In this document: piece after piece, positions 21,561 through 28,797 of the stretch
How the letters are laid out: the number at the start of each line of letters is the position of its first letter
How positions within the stretch are numbered: the stretch's first letter is position 1
IMG/VR virus record: IMGVR_UViG_3300020438_000144
Location: 1-32,659 of that record
Strand: one strand, 5' to 3'
Length of the DNA: 32,659 nt
From: a virus
Made by a program: the position numbers and the translations under genes
Notes under the pieces: generated by a model
Seen by the model: only the letters and a program-made list of their open reading frames with translations
What the model was told of the DNA's origin: nothing
Database searches by the model: none

Positions 21561-21679
21561 TTTGGAACTAACCCCTTTTCAAAACAATAAGGACAAACTC
21601 TTTCTAATACCTTTGCTCGCATCATACGATTGGAAGCCCAACCACACTTAGTACACTTAACAGACTCCCATTTAACCAT
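21557..21679 (-). CDS. Zinc-ribbon microprotein, 40 aa
   Basis: ATG at 21679-21677, GGTGATGAAAC directly upstream; its TGA overlaps the terminase ATG and its start overlaps the end of the phosphoesterase gene by 8 nt. Four cysteines as C-T-K-C (9-12) and C-P-Y-C (29-32) form a classic minimal zinc ribbon, with sequence MVKWESVKCTKCGWASNRMM. The pattern resembles the small Cys4 proteins of phages, possibly DNA- or terminase-binding. Confidence 0.7.
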   Translation of the reverse strand: MVKWESVKCTKCGWASNRMMRAKVLERVCPYCFEKGLVPK

Positions 21680-23159
21680 GTTTCATCACCGGCGCATACA
21701 ACGTGCCTATAATACCATCTTGTTTATCTACTAAGTGAGCAAAAAGACCTGCACGTTCTGTAACAAATCCTTTTCTATAGTGCCATCTATCGTGACCTGC
21801 TAGACTAGGTAGTTGTATTACAAAACAACCGCCTTTTTCCATCATATGTGTATAATGCTTATGTCCGTGAAACCACATTCTGTTAGAGCATTTACCCCAA
21901 AGGTTTCTTTCTTCATTAGCCATAATCAAAGGTAAATCTAAACTCTTGACAAAATCACCGTGAGTAAAACCTAGTAAGTTGTTACCCCAAGTTACATATT
22001 GCCTAGACTTAGGACTTACTAAGACAGAAACGTCATCTACGTTCTGATACGCAGCCTCTAAATATAATGCTAGTGCTAAAGCAGCAAATCTATCGTGATT
22101 ACCACTCATAAAGACTATTTCTACAGGCGCTACTTTTCTCAACATCTCAATATGCTCTTTTGCTAGTTCACAACCATTCATTAATATTTGTGCAGGTGTA
22201 CCGGACATATCTTGTGCTGTACCCGCAGTAGTTGTACCACCATCATTATCTATATGAAACCAATCACTACCTGTAGCCAAAATTACTTTTTCCGGCTCAC
22301 TAGGCAATCTATCAATAAGATTCTGAGTTCTGTTAAGAAGTCTTGACCTAGCCTCTTCCATATCAAAATGCACACCTACTTCATCTACCCAACCACCTTT
22401 ACCATAATGTAAATCGGTAGGAGATATAACTACTGCATAAGGATTACCTTTAGGCATTTTTATTTTCTTAGGGTTTTTTGCTACAGATATTTTATTTATA
22501 TTAGAAACAAACTCATCTAAAAGTGTAGCCCGCAGTTTTCTATATTTCATAGCGTCTTTTTCAATACTTTCCCATTTTGCTTTATCTATATCTACTAATA
22601 GTTTTTGTTTTTCGTTAAAAACTAATTCGGTAAGTAAATCCTTTCTATCTTTTGTGACTACTTCTTCATCGGTAAAAGGTATCATACTATGCTTCCATTT
22701 ATGACTTCTTACATATTCACCTAACCATAGTTCGGGCATATTAAACTCTCTTGACAAATCACTTACAGTATAACCGCCAGTCATGTCACTATACGCTCTT
22801 TTCATATTTCTATGTGTTTCACCACTTACTGAAATCATAGTACCCATACTATCTAAATAAGTTAGATATATGTCACTAGCAGAATCGTAGTGCGTCTTTA
22901 ATCTTTCAATAGGGGCTTGTAGAGGATTGCTGTATTCTTCCGCCTTTGGCTGAAAGTCGCCACCCCAGTCTTTAATGGCAAACCGCCATGCGTCAATACT
23001 TCTTTTAGGTTCTATACTATTTAGAAATCTAGCGAATTGACTAGCGTTTTCAAAACCTTCCGAAGCATATTTTTCTATTAAATCTGTACCACCGTGATAC
23101 TTTCCCATATAAAGAGTACGGTAGCAGTAGGTTCTTAAACCTTTTTTTTTCTGTAACAT
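21672..23159 (-). CDS. Metallophosphoesterase with N-terminal HTH-like part
   Basis: A protein of 495 aa. The C-terminal half is a calcineurin-like phosphoesterase: PTDLHYG (D249, H251), GSDWFH (297-302), SGNHDR (352-357, the GNHD motif), THGD (399-402) and GHKH (432-435), all metal-binding positions. The N-terminal half contains an HTH-like element (GGYTVSDLSREFNMPELWLG, about 128-147). Substrate unknown: a nucleic acid phosphodiester bond is most likely given the HTH and the neighbour, the terminase. An alternative start at the ATG at 23108 (MGKYHGGTD) is possible; the family start is not known to me. It heads the leftward packaging unit from the divergent regulatory region. Confidence 0.8.
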   Translation of the reverse strand: MLQKKKGLRTYCYRTLYMGKYHGGTDLIEKYASEGFENASQFARFLNSIEPKRSIDAWRFAIKDWGGDFQPKAEEYSNPLQAPIERLKTHYDSASDIYLTYLDSMGTMISVSGETHRNMKRAYSDMTGGYTVSDLSREFNMPELWLGEYVRSHKWKHSMIPFTDEEVVTKDRKDLLTELVFNEKQKLLVDIDKAKWESIEKDAMKYRKLRATLLDEFVSNINKISVAKNPKKIKMPKGNPYAVVISPTDLHYGKGGWVDEVGVHFDMEEARSRLLNRTQNLIDRLPSEPEKVILATGSDWFHIDNDGGTTTAGTAQDMSGTPAQILMNGCELAKEHIEMLRKVAPVEIVFMSGNHDRFAALALALYLEAAYQNVDDVSVLVSPKSRQYVTWGNNLLGFTHGDFVKSLDLPLIMANEERNLWGKCSNRMWFHGHKHYTHMMEKGGCFVIQLPSLAGHDRWHYRKGFVTERAGLFAHLVDKQDGIIGTLYAPVMKHG

Positions 23160-23424
23160 ACAATTCTTTCAGAAAAAATTAATGGCTCGCAGTACAGCGA
23201 TTTTTTTAATTAATTTATTTGTTCAAAGGGGTACAATTTATTTCGCCGCTTATTCTAACACTATTACTACTATAATTACGTTAGTAATTTTTCTATACCT
23301 TTGAATAAAAAAAAGAATTAAAAATATTGGCCGCAGTATAGCGTTTTATTTTTTTTACAAAAAAGGTAAAAAATAGAAAAAATTAAGGAAAAAGTTTATT
23401 ATACGCTCAAAAAATGCAAAATAC
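23160..23424 (+). promoter_or_regulatory. Divergent regulatory region for packaging and structural units
   Basis: Two plus-strand motif copies: GCAGTACAGCG (23189-23199) and GCAGTATAGCG (23333-23343). Between them GTTCAAAGGGGTA (about 23220-23233) and TACCTTTGAA (about 23297-23306) form an inverted repeat. Each motif is followed by a T-rich tract. A TATA-like box is at 23394-23404. The order motif, T-tract, TTCAAAGG, CCTTTGAA, AT-rich stretch, motif, T-tract matches the region at 3820-4022 in the reading direction of its downstream gene. The leftward phosphoesterase start at 23159 is 30 nt away, so the region may control both directions. Confidence 0.6.
23394..23404 (+). promoter_or_regulatory. 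TATA-like box, leaderless promoter for portal operon
   Basis: GTTTATTATAC centred near 23399, 26 nt before the portal ATG (23425). No Shine-Dalgarno site precedes the ATG. This is the archaeal leaderless-promoter geometry for the late structural operon. Confidence 0.55.
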
Positions 23425-24816
23425 ATGGCGGAACGTAGTTCTTGGAACCCCTTTAGGTCAAGACAAGTTAAGGGGGCAGAAAAAACAATAAAAAGAATAG
23501 GGAGTAATCAAAAGTTCTCTGCGGTAGCGGGTATTCCCGATATAGTTAGAGACACGGAAAGGTTGAGACAGGACAGTAAGTTCGATAATGAGTTTGACCT
23601 TTACGACCACATGATTAAATTAGACCCCGAACTAAACGGGGCGGTTCGTGCTGTATCTTTGACAGCCAACAATTATGAGATAAATTACGATAAAGGTAAA
23701 AACGCTACTATTAGAAATGCTATACAAGAACTTGTAGAAGAAACTCTAGATTTAGATGATATACTAATCAACAAAATGCGTAACCTAATGGTTTACGGTA
23801 ATGACATAAATAAATTAGTCGGTAAAGAAGGTGTGGGTATAACCAACTTACAAAACCTCCCAATCAAACAAATAACTATAGTTGACGAAAGAGGCGGTCT
23901 TGGTTCTTATTTCGTAGCAGACGAAGATAACCCTATTATGAATGCTACTACATATATGGTGAGAGAAGGTACGATGTACGAAGTAGCAATACCTAACCGT
24001 GAAATATTACACGTTAGAGTAGATTATAGAAGTAACTGGTTTACCGACAACAAAGGAAGAAAGACCTACGGTGTGTGGGGTGCATCCCGTTTTACATCAC
24101 TTAAACAAGCAATAAGAATGAAATACAACACAATGAACAACCGTATCTCATTAGAAGATGCTATGACAAAACAATACATAACTATTGACAAGTCTGCTAT
24201 CGAACACATACAAGACCCTGCCGAACAACAAGAAAGGTTACTTTACATTATGGATGAGGTTATTACTTTGTTTCAAGGATTACGGGGCGACCAAATACCT
24301 GTACTACCGCATTATGTCGAACTGCATCACGTTGATTTAGGTAACGCTTTACCTAACTCAAGTGATTTCTTAGACAGCGTAAATGCTGATATTGCAGCCG
24401 TACTACAAGTACCGAGAGTTGCAGCAGGTCAAGAAAAAGGTTCTACATTTGCAGCGACATTCAATGCTAACCTTTGGGCCGTACAAGCAATATCCCGTAT
24501 GCACAGAATCCTACAAGACAGTACAATGAAAATGTTTTCTGAACACCTAACACTTATGGGTATAGACCATAAGATGAAAGATTTACCTACAATCACCTTT
24601 GACACTATGGATAGCGAAACACCGCTAAACGTAATGCAGAGAATGGTTATGGGTTACACAAATGGTATTCTAACACTAAACCAAGCATTAGAAGGTCTTA
24701 GCCTTCCGTCTGCAAAAGATGGGGATAAAAGAAAGGATAGTGAAAGTCCCGAAGGCGTAGGTGAATTACCTAGAGAAAACTCTCAACCATCAGCACCGAC
24801 TGAGGATGAACTATGA
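23425..24816 (+). CDS. Portal protein
   Basis: A protein of 463 aa forming the dodecameric portal vertex ring through which DNA enters the head. The recognisable portal order is LYDHMIKLDPELNGAVRAVS, an early helical clip region, ILHVRVDYRSNW-like wing strand, then LKQAIRMKYNTMNNRISLED and a long helix with IMDEVITLFQGLRG, followed by LHHVDLGNALPNSSDFLDSV and AAVLQVPRVAAGQEKGSTFA, typical of phage portals (VPxxAxGxEKGST). The C-terminus is a Pro/Glu/Ser-rich tail. Length is in the normal 400-550 range. The stop overlaps the next ATG (ATGA). Confidence 0.88.
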   Translation: MAERSSWNPFRSRQVKGAEKTIKRIGSNQKFSAVAGIPDIVRDTERLRQDSKFDNEFDLYDHMIKLDPELNGAVRAVSLTANNYEINYDKGKNATIRNAIQELVEETLDLDDILINKMRNLMVYGNDINKLVGKEGVGITNLQNLPIKQITIVDERGGLGSYFVADEDNPIMNATTYMVREGTMYEVAIPNREILHVRVDYRSNWFTDNKGRKTYGVWGASRFTSLKQAIRMKYNTMNNRISLEDAMTKQYITIDKSAIEHIQDPAEQQERLLYIMDEVITLFQGLRGDQIPVLPHYVELHHVDLGNALPNSSDFLDSVNADIAAVLQVPRVAAGQEKGSTFAATFNANLWAVQAISRMHRILQDSTMKMFSEHLTLMGIDHKMKDLPTITFDTMDSETPLNVMQRMVMGYTNGILTLNQALEGLSLPSAKDGDKRKDSESPEGVGELPRENSQPSAPTEDEL

Positions 24817-25418
24817 AAGTATTAGTCGCTTGTGAGTTTTCCGGTAAAGTAAGAGATTCTTTCATAAGGAAGGGACACGAAGCATTGAGTTGTGATTTAT
24901 TACCAAGTGAAAGTAATTTAGGTGAACATTATCAAGGAAATGTTATAGACATACTAAATGATGGTTGGGATTTAATGATTGCACACCCACCATGTACTCA
25001 TTTATCTACATCGGGTGCAAGATGGTTTACCGAAGGACTCAAATCCAAAGAGTTACAAAAAGAGGCTTTAGAGTTTGTAAATGTTCTTATGAATGCACCT
25101 ATAGAAAGAATATGTATAGAAAACCCAGTATCAGTAATTTCTACACAAATTAGAGAACCGGACCAAATTATTAACCCTTATATGTTCGGACATAATGCGA
25201 GAAAGAGAACGTGTCTTTGGTTAAAAAATCTCCCCACATTAATACCTACAGAAGTAGTTGACCCTCTTTTAATAACTTACAAAGGGAAAACATTTTCCCA
25301 TGATTACGGAGGCACTAATTTAGGTTATAATAAAAGACGGTCTGTTACTTACGATGGTATTGCTAATGCTATGGCTACACAATGGGGGTCTGTAAAAAAT
25401 GGGGGGCTTAATTTTTGA
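24813..25418 (+). CDS. Small DNA cytosine-methylase-like protein, 201 aa
   Basis: An early strand and loop VLVACEFSGKVRDSF (motif I-like), then a second strand ending in an acid CDLLPSE, then AHPPC (58-61, the catalytic Cys motif of C5 methylases) and CIENPVS (104-110, the ENV-like motif). A second part has a GHNARKRTCLWLKNL segment and an end SVTYDGIANAMATQWGS, similar to motif X. It is much shorter than ordinary C5 methylases and lacks a clear target recognition region, so it resembles the short phage methylase-like proteins whose activity is often unproven. It is translationally coupled to the portal, an unusual position in a structural operon. Possible role: protecting the viral genome from host restriction. 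Confidence 0.72.
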   Translation: MKVLVACEFSGKVRDSFIRKGHEALSCDLLPSESNLGEHYQGNVIDILNDGWDLMIAHPPCTHLSTSGARWFTEGLKSKELQKEALEFVNVLMNAPIERICIENPVSVISTQIREPDQIINPYMFGHNARKRTCLWLKNLPTLIPTEVVDPLLITYKGKTFSHDYGGTNLGYNKRRSVTYDGIANAMATQWGSVKNGGLNF

Positions 25419-25921
25419 ATAGTGAAATACAGTTTGCGATATATAGCCTACTTTTAGCGGCTTTAGGTGCATTTTCCGTACTAATACTTAAAAGACACCC
25501 GACACCACACAAGAACATGTCGGGAATGAAACAGACTAACCCAAATGAAACACTTATGCTAACTTTTGGTATGGGAGTAGTTATGGCTTGGGTTATAATT
25601 GCTGCTGCCGCTTCTTACTACAGCGTAGTAGAACAAAGAGATATTTCAGATTCACAACTTACAGTTATTGGTCTATTAGGTGGTCCGGCACTTCTTATTA
25701 TAACAAGTGTACTAGATTTGTTTAAGGGTAAAGAAAGTGCTAAAATAGCAGTATTGCCGGACAGACTAAGTGCTGATGTAGAATCTACTAACGCAGCAAA
25801 AAATCACACCCGTAAACTGGAAGAGTTGAAACTACAACACGATTTAGATATGGAAGCCATGCAACAGAAACATACTTTAGATATGGAAGCATTTCAAATC
25901 ACTAAAGGCGGCAAAAAGTAA
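25415..25921 (+). CDS. Membrane protein with three predicted helices, 168 aa
   Basis: TTG start at 25415 overlapping the upstream stop (TTGA). Segments IQFAIYSLLLAALGAFSVLI (4-23), TLMLTFGMGVVMAWVIIAAA (47-66) and QLTVIGLLGGPALLIITSVL (81-100) look transmembrane. The C-terminal tail is charged and contains a near-duplicated helical unit (KLQHDLDMEAMQQKHTLDME). Three-span membrane proteins with a charged tail in this place could be a holin-like lysis protein or a virion membrane-contact protein; neither is shown. Confidence 0.6.
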   Translation: MNSEIQFAIYSLLLAALGAFSVLILKRHPTPHKNMSGMKQTNPNETLMLTFGMGVVMAWVIIAAAASYYSVVEQRDISDSQLTVIGLLGGPALLIITSVLDLFKGKESAKIAVLPDRLSADVESTNAAKNHTRKLEELKLQHDLDMEAMQQKHTLDMEAFQITKGGKK

Positions 25922-25931
25922 ATAATCATAA

Positions 25932-25953
25932 AACACTAATATAACCTAGTGTT
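25932..25953 (+). promoter_or_regulatory. Palindrome before the 26-aa gene
   Basis: AACACTA-ATATAACC-TAGTGTT, a perfect 7-bp inverted repeat ending directly at the ATG (25954). It follows the stop of the membrane protein gene by 10 nt. It can form an RNA hairpin that attenuates transcription or hides the next start codon. Confidence 0.45.
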
Positions 25954-26034
25954 ATGACACTTAACGAAGTTTGTTGCATCTTATTATTTATCGCTATTTC
26001 CTTTATGGCCCTTGATACGGAAAAGTGGGGTTAA
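25954..26034 (+). CDS. Membrane microprotein, 26 aa
   Basis: ATG at 25954; the TAA overlaps the next ATG as TAATG. The peptide is MTLNEVCCILLFIAISFMAL followed by DTEKWG: a single hydrophobic helix with two Cys, then a short polar end. Coupling to the following gene is the main support. It may be a leader or a small membrane peptide. Confidence 0.5.
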   Translation: MTLNEVCCILLFIAISFMALDTEKWG

Positions 26035-26384
26035 TGGATAAAGACGAAGTAATAGAAAAGGTTATTGCTATATGTATGATGAGTATTTTTCTTGTGCCTT
26101 TTGCTGCACCTGCGTATGAAACAAGTCCTTTCTATGACCCCAATATGATTTCCTGTAGTAGTATTACCGGAGAAATAGTGGAAAAAGAACCATTTTATAT
26201 TATTGTAAGAGTAGAAGATAACTACACTTATGTTAGTGAGGACTTTAAAGTATTTGTTAGTCCTAAAGCATATAGTAATTACAGTATAGGTGATACTCAT
26301 ATAGAACCTATATGTACTTTATCTGATTATTCTTTGTATAAAGATTTAATAGAAAGTCTAAAGCAGTCGGGTATCTTGGAATAA
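26034..26384 (+). CDS. Putative secreted or membrane-anchored protein, 116 aa
   Basis: ATG at 26034 overlaps the microprotein stop; a GTG three codons earlier would disturb the coupling. After a charged N-terminus (MDKDEVIEK) a hydrophobic helix VIAICMMSIFLVPFAAPAYE looks like a signal peptide with an Ala-x-Ala-type cleavage region, followed by a β-rich mature part (ITGEIVEKEPFYIIVRVEDN) with two Cys. It may be exported to the cell surface or periplasm-like space. Function unknown. Confidence 0.62.
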   Translation: MDKDEVIEKVIAICMMSIFLVPFAAPAYETSPFYDPNMISCSSITGEIVEKEPFYIIVRVEDNYTYVSEDFKVFVSPKAYSNYSIGDTHIEPICTLSDYSLYKDLIESLKQSGILE

Positions 26385-26390
26385 TTAATA
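26381..26390 (+). promoter_or_regulatory. TATA-like box before the protease/capsid genes
   Basis: ATAATTAATA lies 25-34 nt before the ATG at 26415 (centre about -29) and no Shine-Dalgarno sequence precedes that ATG. A possible internal leaderless promoter for the head genes. It overlaps the 3' end of the preceding gene. A GCAA-AGTC-TTGC hairpin lies between. Confidence 0.35.
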
Positions 26391-26414
26391 AGACAACGGC
26401 AAAGTCTTGCTGTC

Positions 26415-28352
26415 ATGTCGTGTGGATGCGGTTGTAGTGGTGAAGTAGTAGCATACGAAGAATGGGATGAAGAAGAAGATGTTACCGCAGCAGAATATCA
26501 AGGGCGTACAGTAACACTCAATAAACCATTTAGAACAAGTGGTGGCCCTAAAAAGTTCGCAGTATATACTAAGAACGGTAGTGGTACAGTAGTTATTGTA
26601 AGATTCGGCGACCCTAACATGGAAATCAAAAGAGATGACCCCGCTAGACGAAAAGCATTCCGTTCAAGACATAACTGTCAAACACCCGGTCCTAAATGGA
26701 AGGCTAGATACTGGTCTTGTAGACAATGGCGTGGTGGGAAAAAAGTAGAAGCAGAAGATGGTAGTCCTTGTGGCTGCGGTTGTAATGACGATAATGTAGA
26801 AGCAAAAGACGCAGACGACCCATGCACATCCGGTTACGAACAATACGGTATGAAAATGAAAAATGGTAGAAAAGTTCCTAATTGCATTCCTATTAAGAAA
26901 AGTGCAGAAGCAAAATATGAAGTTTGTTCTTCTTGTATGTCACAGGAAAAATGTGCTAATCACGGAGACTGTATGAGTGTTGCTTATATAGAGGACCCCG
27001 AACCTTCAATGGAAAAGGCTTTGAAACAGGCAGCAGAACCAACACCTAACGATTCTGAAACACATGATGAATATATGTCTAGGTGTATGGCTATGAACTA
27101 TACTAAAGAAGAATGTATGGCTGCACACGAAGGACATACTTTCAAAGACCAAGATGAAGCACATGACGAAGAGGACCACGAAGCAGGTTATGGCATGAAG
27201 AAAAAGAAATATGCCGAAGAATGCGGTTACGGAGAAAAAATGATAGACGGTAAGTGCAGAAAAGTTTCCGTTACCTTAGATTTAGCAATATCAGATATGA
27301 GTATGCAAGTAGAAGCATCTGCTAACGGTGATTCTAAAATTAGAATAGAGGGTATAGCATTCCACGAAGGTAAAAATAAAAACAACTGGTCCTTAACAAA
27401 AGAGGGGGCTTTAGCAACTATAGAACAAATGGTAGGCGCAGATGTAACACTATTACATCCAAAACCTAACGAACACGGTGCAGGTTTTAGTAGAAATATG
27501 AGTGGGGACGTAGAAGAAGCCACAGTCGGATATATTGAAAGTGCAGAATTAGTAGAATTAGGTGAAGGAAAATGGAATGTAAGATATGTTGCTTATGTTG
27601 TAAGAGATGAATTATTCCCTAGTTTAGAAGCAGGTCTTTGGTCTAGAGAAGGTTACGGCGTATCTATAGGTGGTAGTGGCGTACCTATTTCCGCAGAAGA
27701 AAATAATATTGTTTTTGGAACTGATTTTACATTCGACCATCTTGCTATAGTACATAAACCGGCATATCAGAGAGCAAATATAGAAAAAGTTGAAAGAATT
27801 GAAAAAGAGGAAGTTAAGGCAACCTTGATAAGTCATTCTGAATCTGCATCAGTCAATAAAGGTATGGTAAGGTCTATGTCCGAAGAAGAAAATAATACAA
27901 TTAATGAAGAAATGGAAGCCCTTCAAGCAGAACTAGTTTTAGCAAATGCTAGAGTAGCAGAGTTTGAAGCAGAGAAAATCGCAAGAGCAGAAGAAGAAAG
28001 AACAACTTTTGTTGCTAAAGCAACAGAACTTGGAATGTCGGGACACGAAGAATTGTCTCAAGACACATTAGTTTCTCTTATTGCGTCATGGGAAGAAGCG
28101 CACCCTGCGCCAACTCCTGTTGAAATGACTCCTGTTGAGTCTGTAGAAAAAGTTGAGGCATCAGTCGCAGCATCTACAGAATCAAGTCCAGTAGTAGCAA
28201 ATTACCTAAACGGTAAAATGATTTCTACTGATGAACAAATCTATGCAAGAGCATGGAACGCATGGGCTAGTGCTTGGAACAGTACACTAGGTGTAGAAGA
28301 GAAAAAATCTATGGCAGCCCCTAACTATTCCCAAAAAAAGGAGATGAGATAA
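26415..28352 (+). CDS. Cys-rich / prohead protease / scaffold fusion, 645 aa
   Basis: Three parts are visible. Residues 1-280: Cys-rich with CGCGC at 3-7 and CGCGC at 119-123, a domain-like segment RTVTLNKPFRTSGGPKKFAV … RRKAFRSRHNCQTPGPKWKA (31-97) known from marine phage head proteins (DUF6321-type by pattern), then several spaced Cys. Residues 285-455: a prohead protease of the HK97/DUF2213 kind, with LLHP (H348), SREGYGVSIGGSG (Ser410 and Ser417 as candidates for the nucleophile) and FDHLAIVHKPAY (440-451). Residues 490-645: a coiled-coil acidic scaffold (NEEMEALQAELVLANARVAE). Fusion of protease to scaffold is known; the Cys-rich N-terminal part is unusual. It cleaves and organises the prohead. 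ATG at 26415 has no Shine-Dalgarno site. Confidence 0.82.
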   Translation: MSCGCGCSGEVVAYEEWDEEEDVTAAEYQGRTVTLNKPFRTSGGPKKFAVYTKNGSGTVVIVRFGDPNMEIKRDDPARRKAFRSRHNCQTPGPKWKARYWSCRQWRGGKKVEAEDGSPCGCGCNDDNVEAKDADDPCTSGYEQYGMKMKNGRKVPNCIPIKKSAEAKYEVCSSCMSQEKCANHGDCMSVAYIEDPEPSMEKALKQAAEPTPNDSETHDEYMSRCMAMNYTKEECMAAHEGHTFKDQDEAHDEEDHEAGYGMKKKKYAEECGYGEKMIDGKCRKVSVTLDLAISDMSMQVEASANGDSKIRIEGIAFHEGKNKNNWSLTKEGALATIEQMVGADVTLLHPKPNEHGAGFSRNMSGDVEEATVGYIESAELVELGEGKWNVRYVAYVVRDELFPSLEAGLWSREGYGVSIGGSGVPISAEENNIVFGTDFTFDHLAIVHKPAYQRANIEKVERIEKEEVKATLISHSESASVNKGMVRSMSEEENNTINEEMEALQAELVLANARVAEFEAEKIARAEEERTTFVAKATELGMSGHEELSQDTLVSLIASWEEAHPAPTPVEMTPVESVEKVEASVAASTESSPVVANYLNGKMISTDEQIYARAWNAWASAWNSTLGVEEKKSMAAPNYSQKKEMR

Positions 28353-28353
28353 A

Positions 28354-28767
28354 ATGGTAGCATATTCAGGAAATGACCCAGTAAACGTAGTAGATATAGC
28401 AGAAACTTTCGCAAGCAAAGGACTTTTAGTTAAGTACGGCGCAGGTGGAATACTAATGACAGCATCAGTAACAGATACGCCAATTGCTTACACAATGAGC
28501 GAATCAAGCAGAGATGCAGATTCAGCATTAGAAGCAGCAGGTACAGGAACAGTTTCAGTAGTTGCTCTTGACGGTATTTGCTATCTCAAAGCAGGTGCAG
28601 CAACAGCAGCACCTAAGTTCGGAATGTCCGTATATGTTTCACAAACTGCTTCTGATAACGGAACAGTCACAGTAAATGACGCAACTAATTCAGCAGTATT
28701 CGTAGGGTACTACTTTGGTGGAGAAGGTGCAATCGCATCGGGAGATTTTATTCCTGTATCTTGTTAG
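28354..28767 (+). CDS. Putative head decoration protein, 137 aa
   Basis: ATG at 28354 with AAGGAGATGAG upstream. Small, Ala/Gly/Val/Thr-rich β protein directly before the capsid gene, the usual place of a decoration or head-stabilisation protein (DUF2190/gpD-like). Sequence pattern: VNVVDIAETFASKGLLVKYG, TGTVSVVALDGICYLKAGAA, FGMSVYVSQTASDNGTVTVN, VGYYFGGEGAIASGDFIPVS, i.e. small β barrels of the kind that cap capsid threefold axes. The assignment is from position and composition. Confidence 0.65.
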   Translation: MVAYSGNDPVNVVDIAETFASKGLLVKYGAGGILMTASVTDTPIAYTMSESSRDADSALEAAGTGTVSVVALDGICYLKAGAATAAPKFGMSVYVSQTASDNGTVTVNDATNSAVFVGYYFGGEGAIASGDFIPVSC

Positions 28768-28797
28768 ATATAGTATAAATTATAGGAGATGTAAAAA

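Noticed and set aside
27227-27836. Minus-strand frames within the protease/scaffold gene
   Set aside because: They are shadows of a strongly coding plus-strand frame and have no supporting signals.
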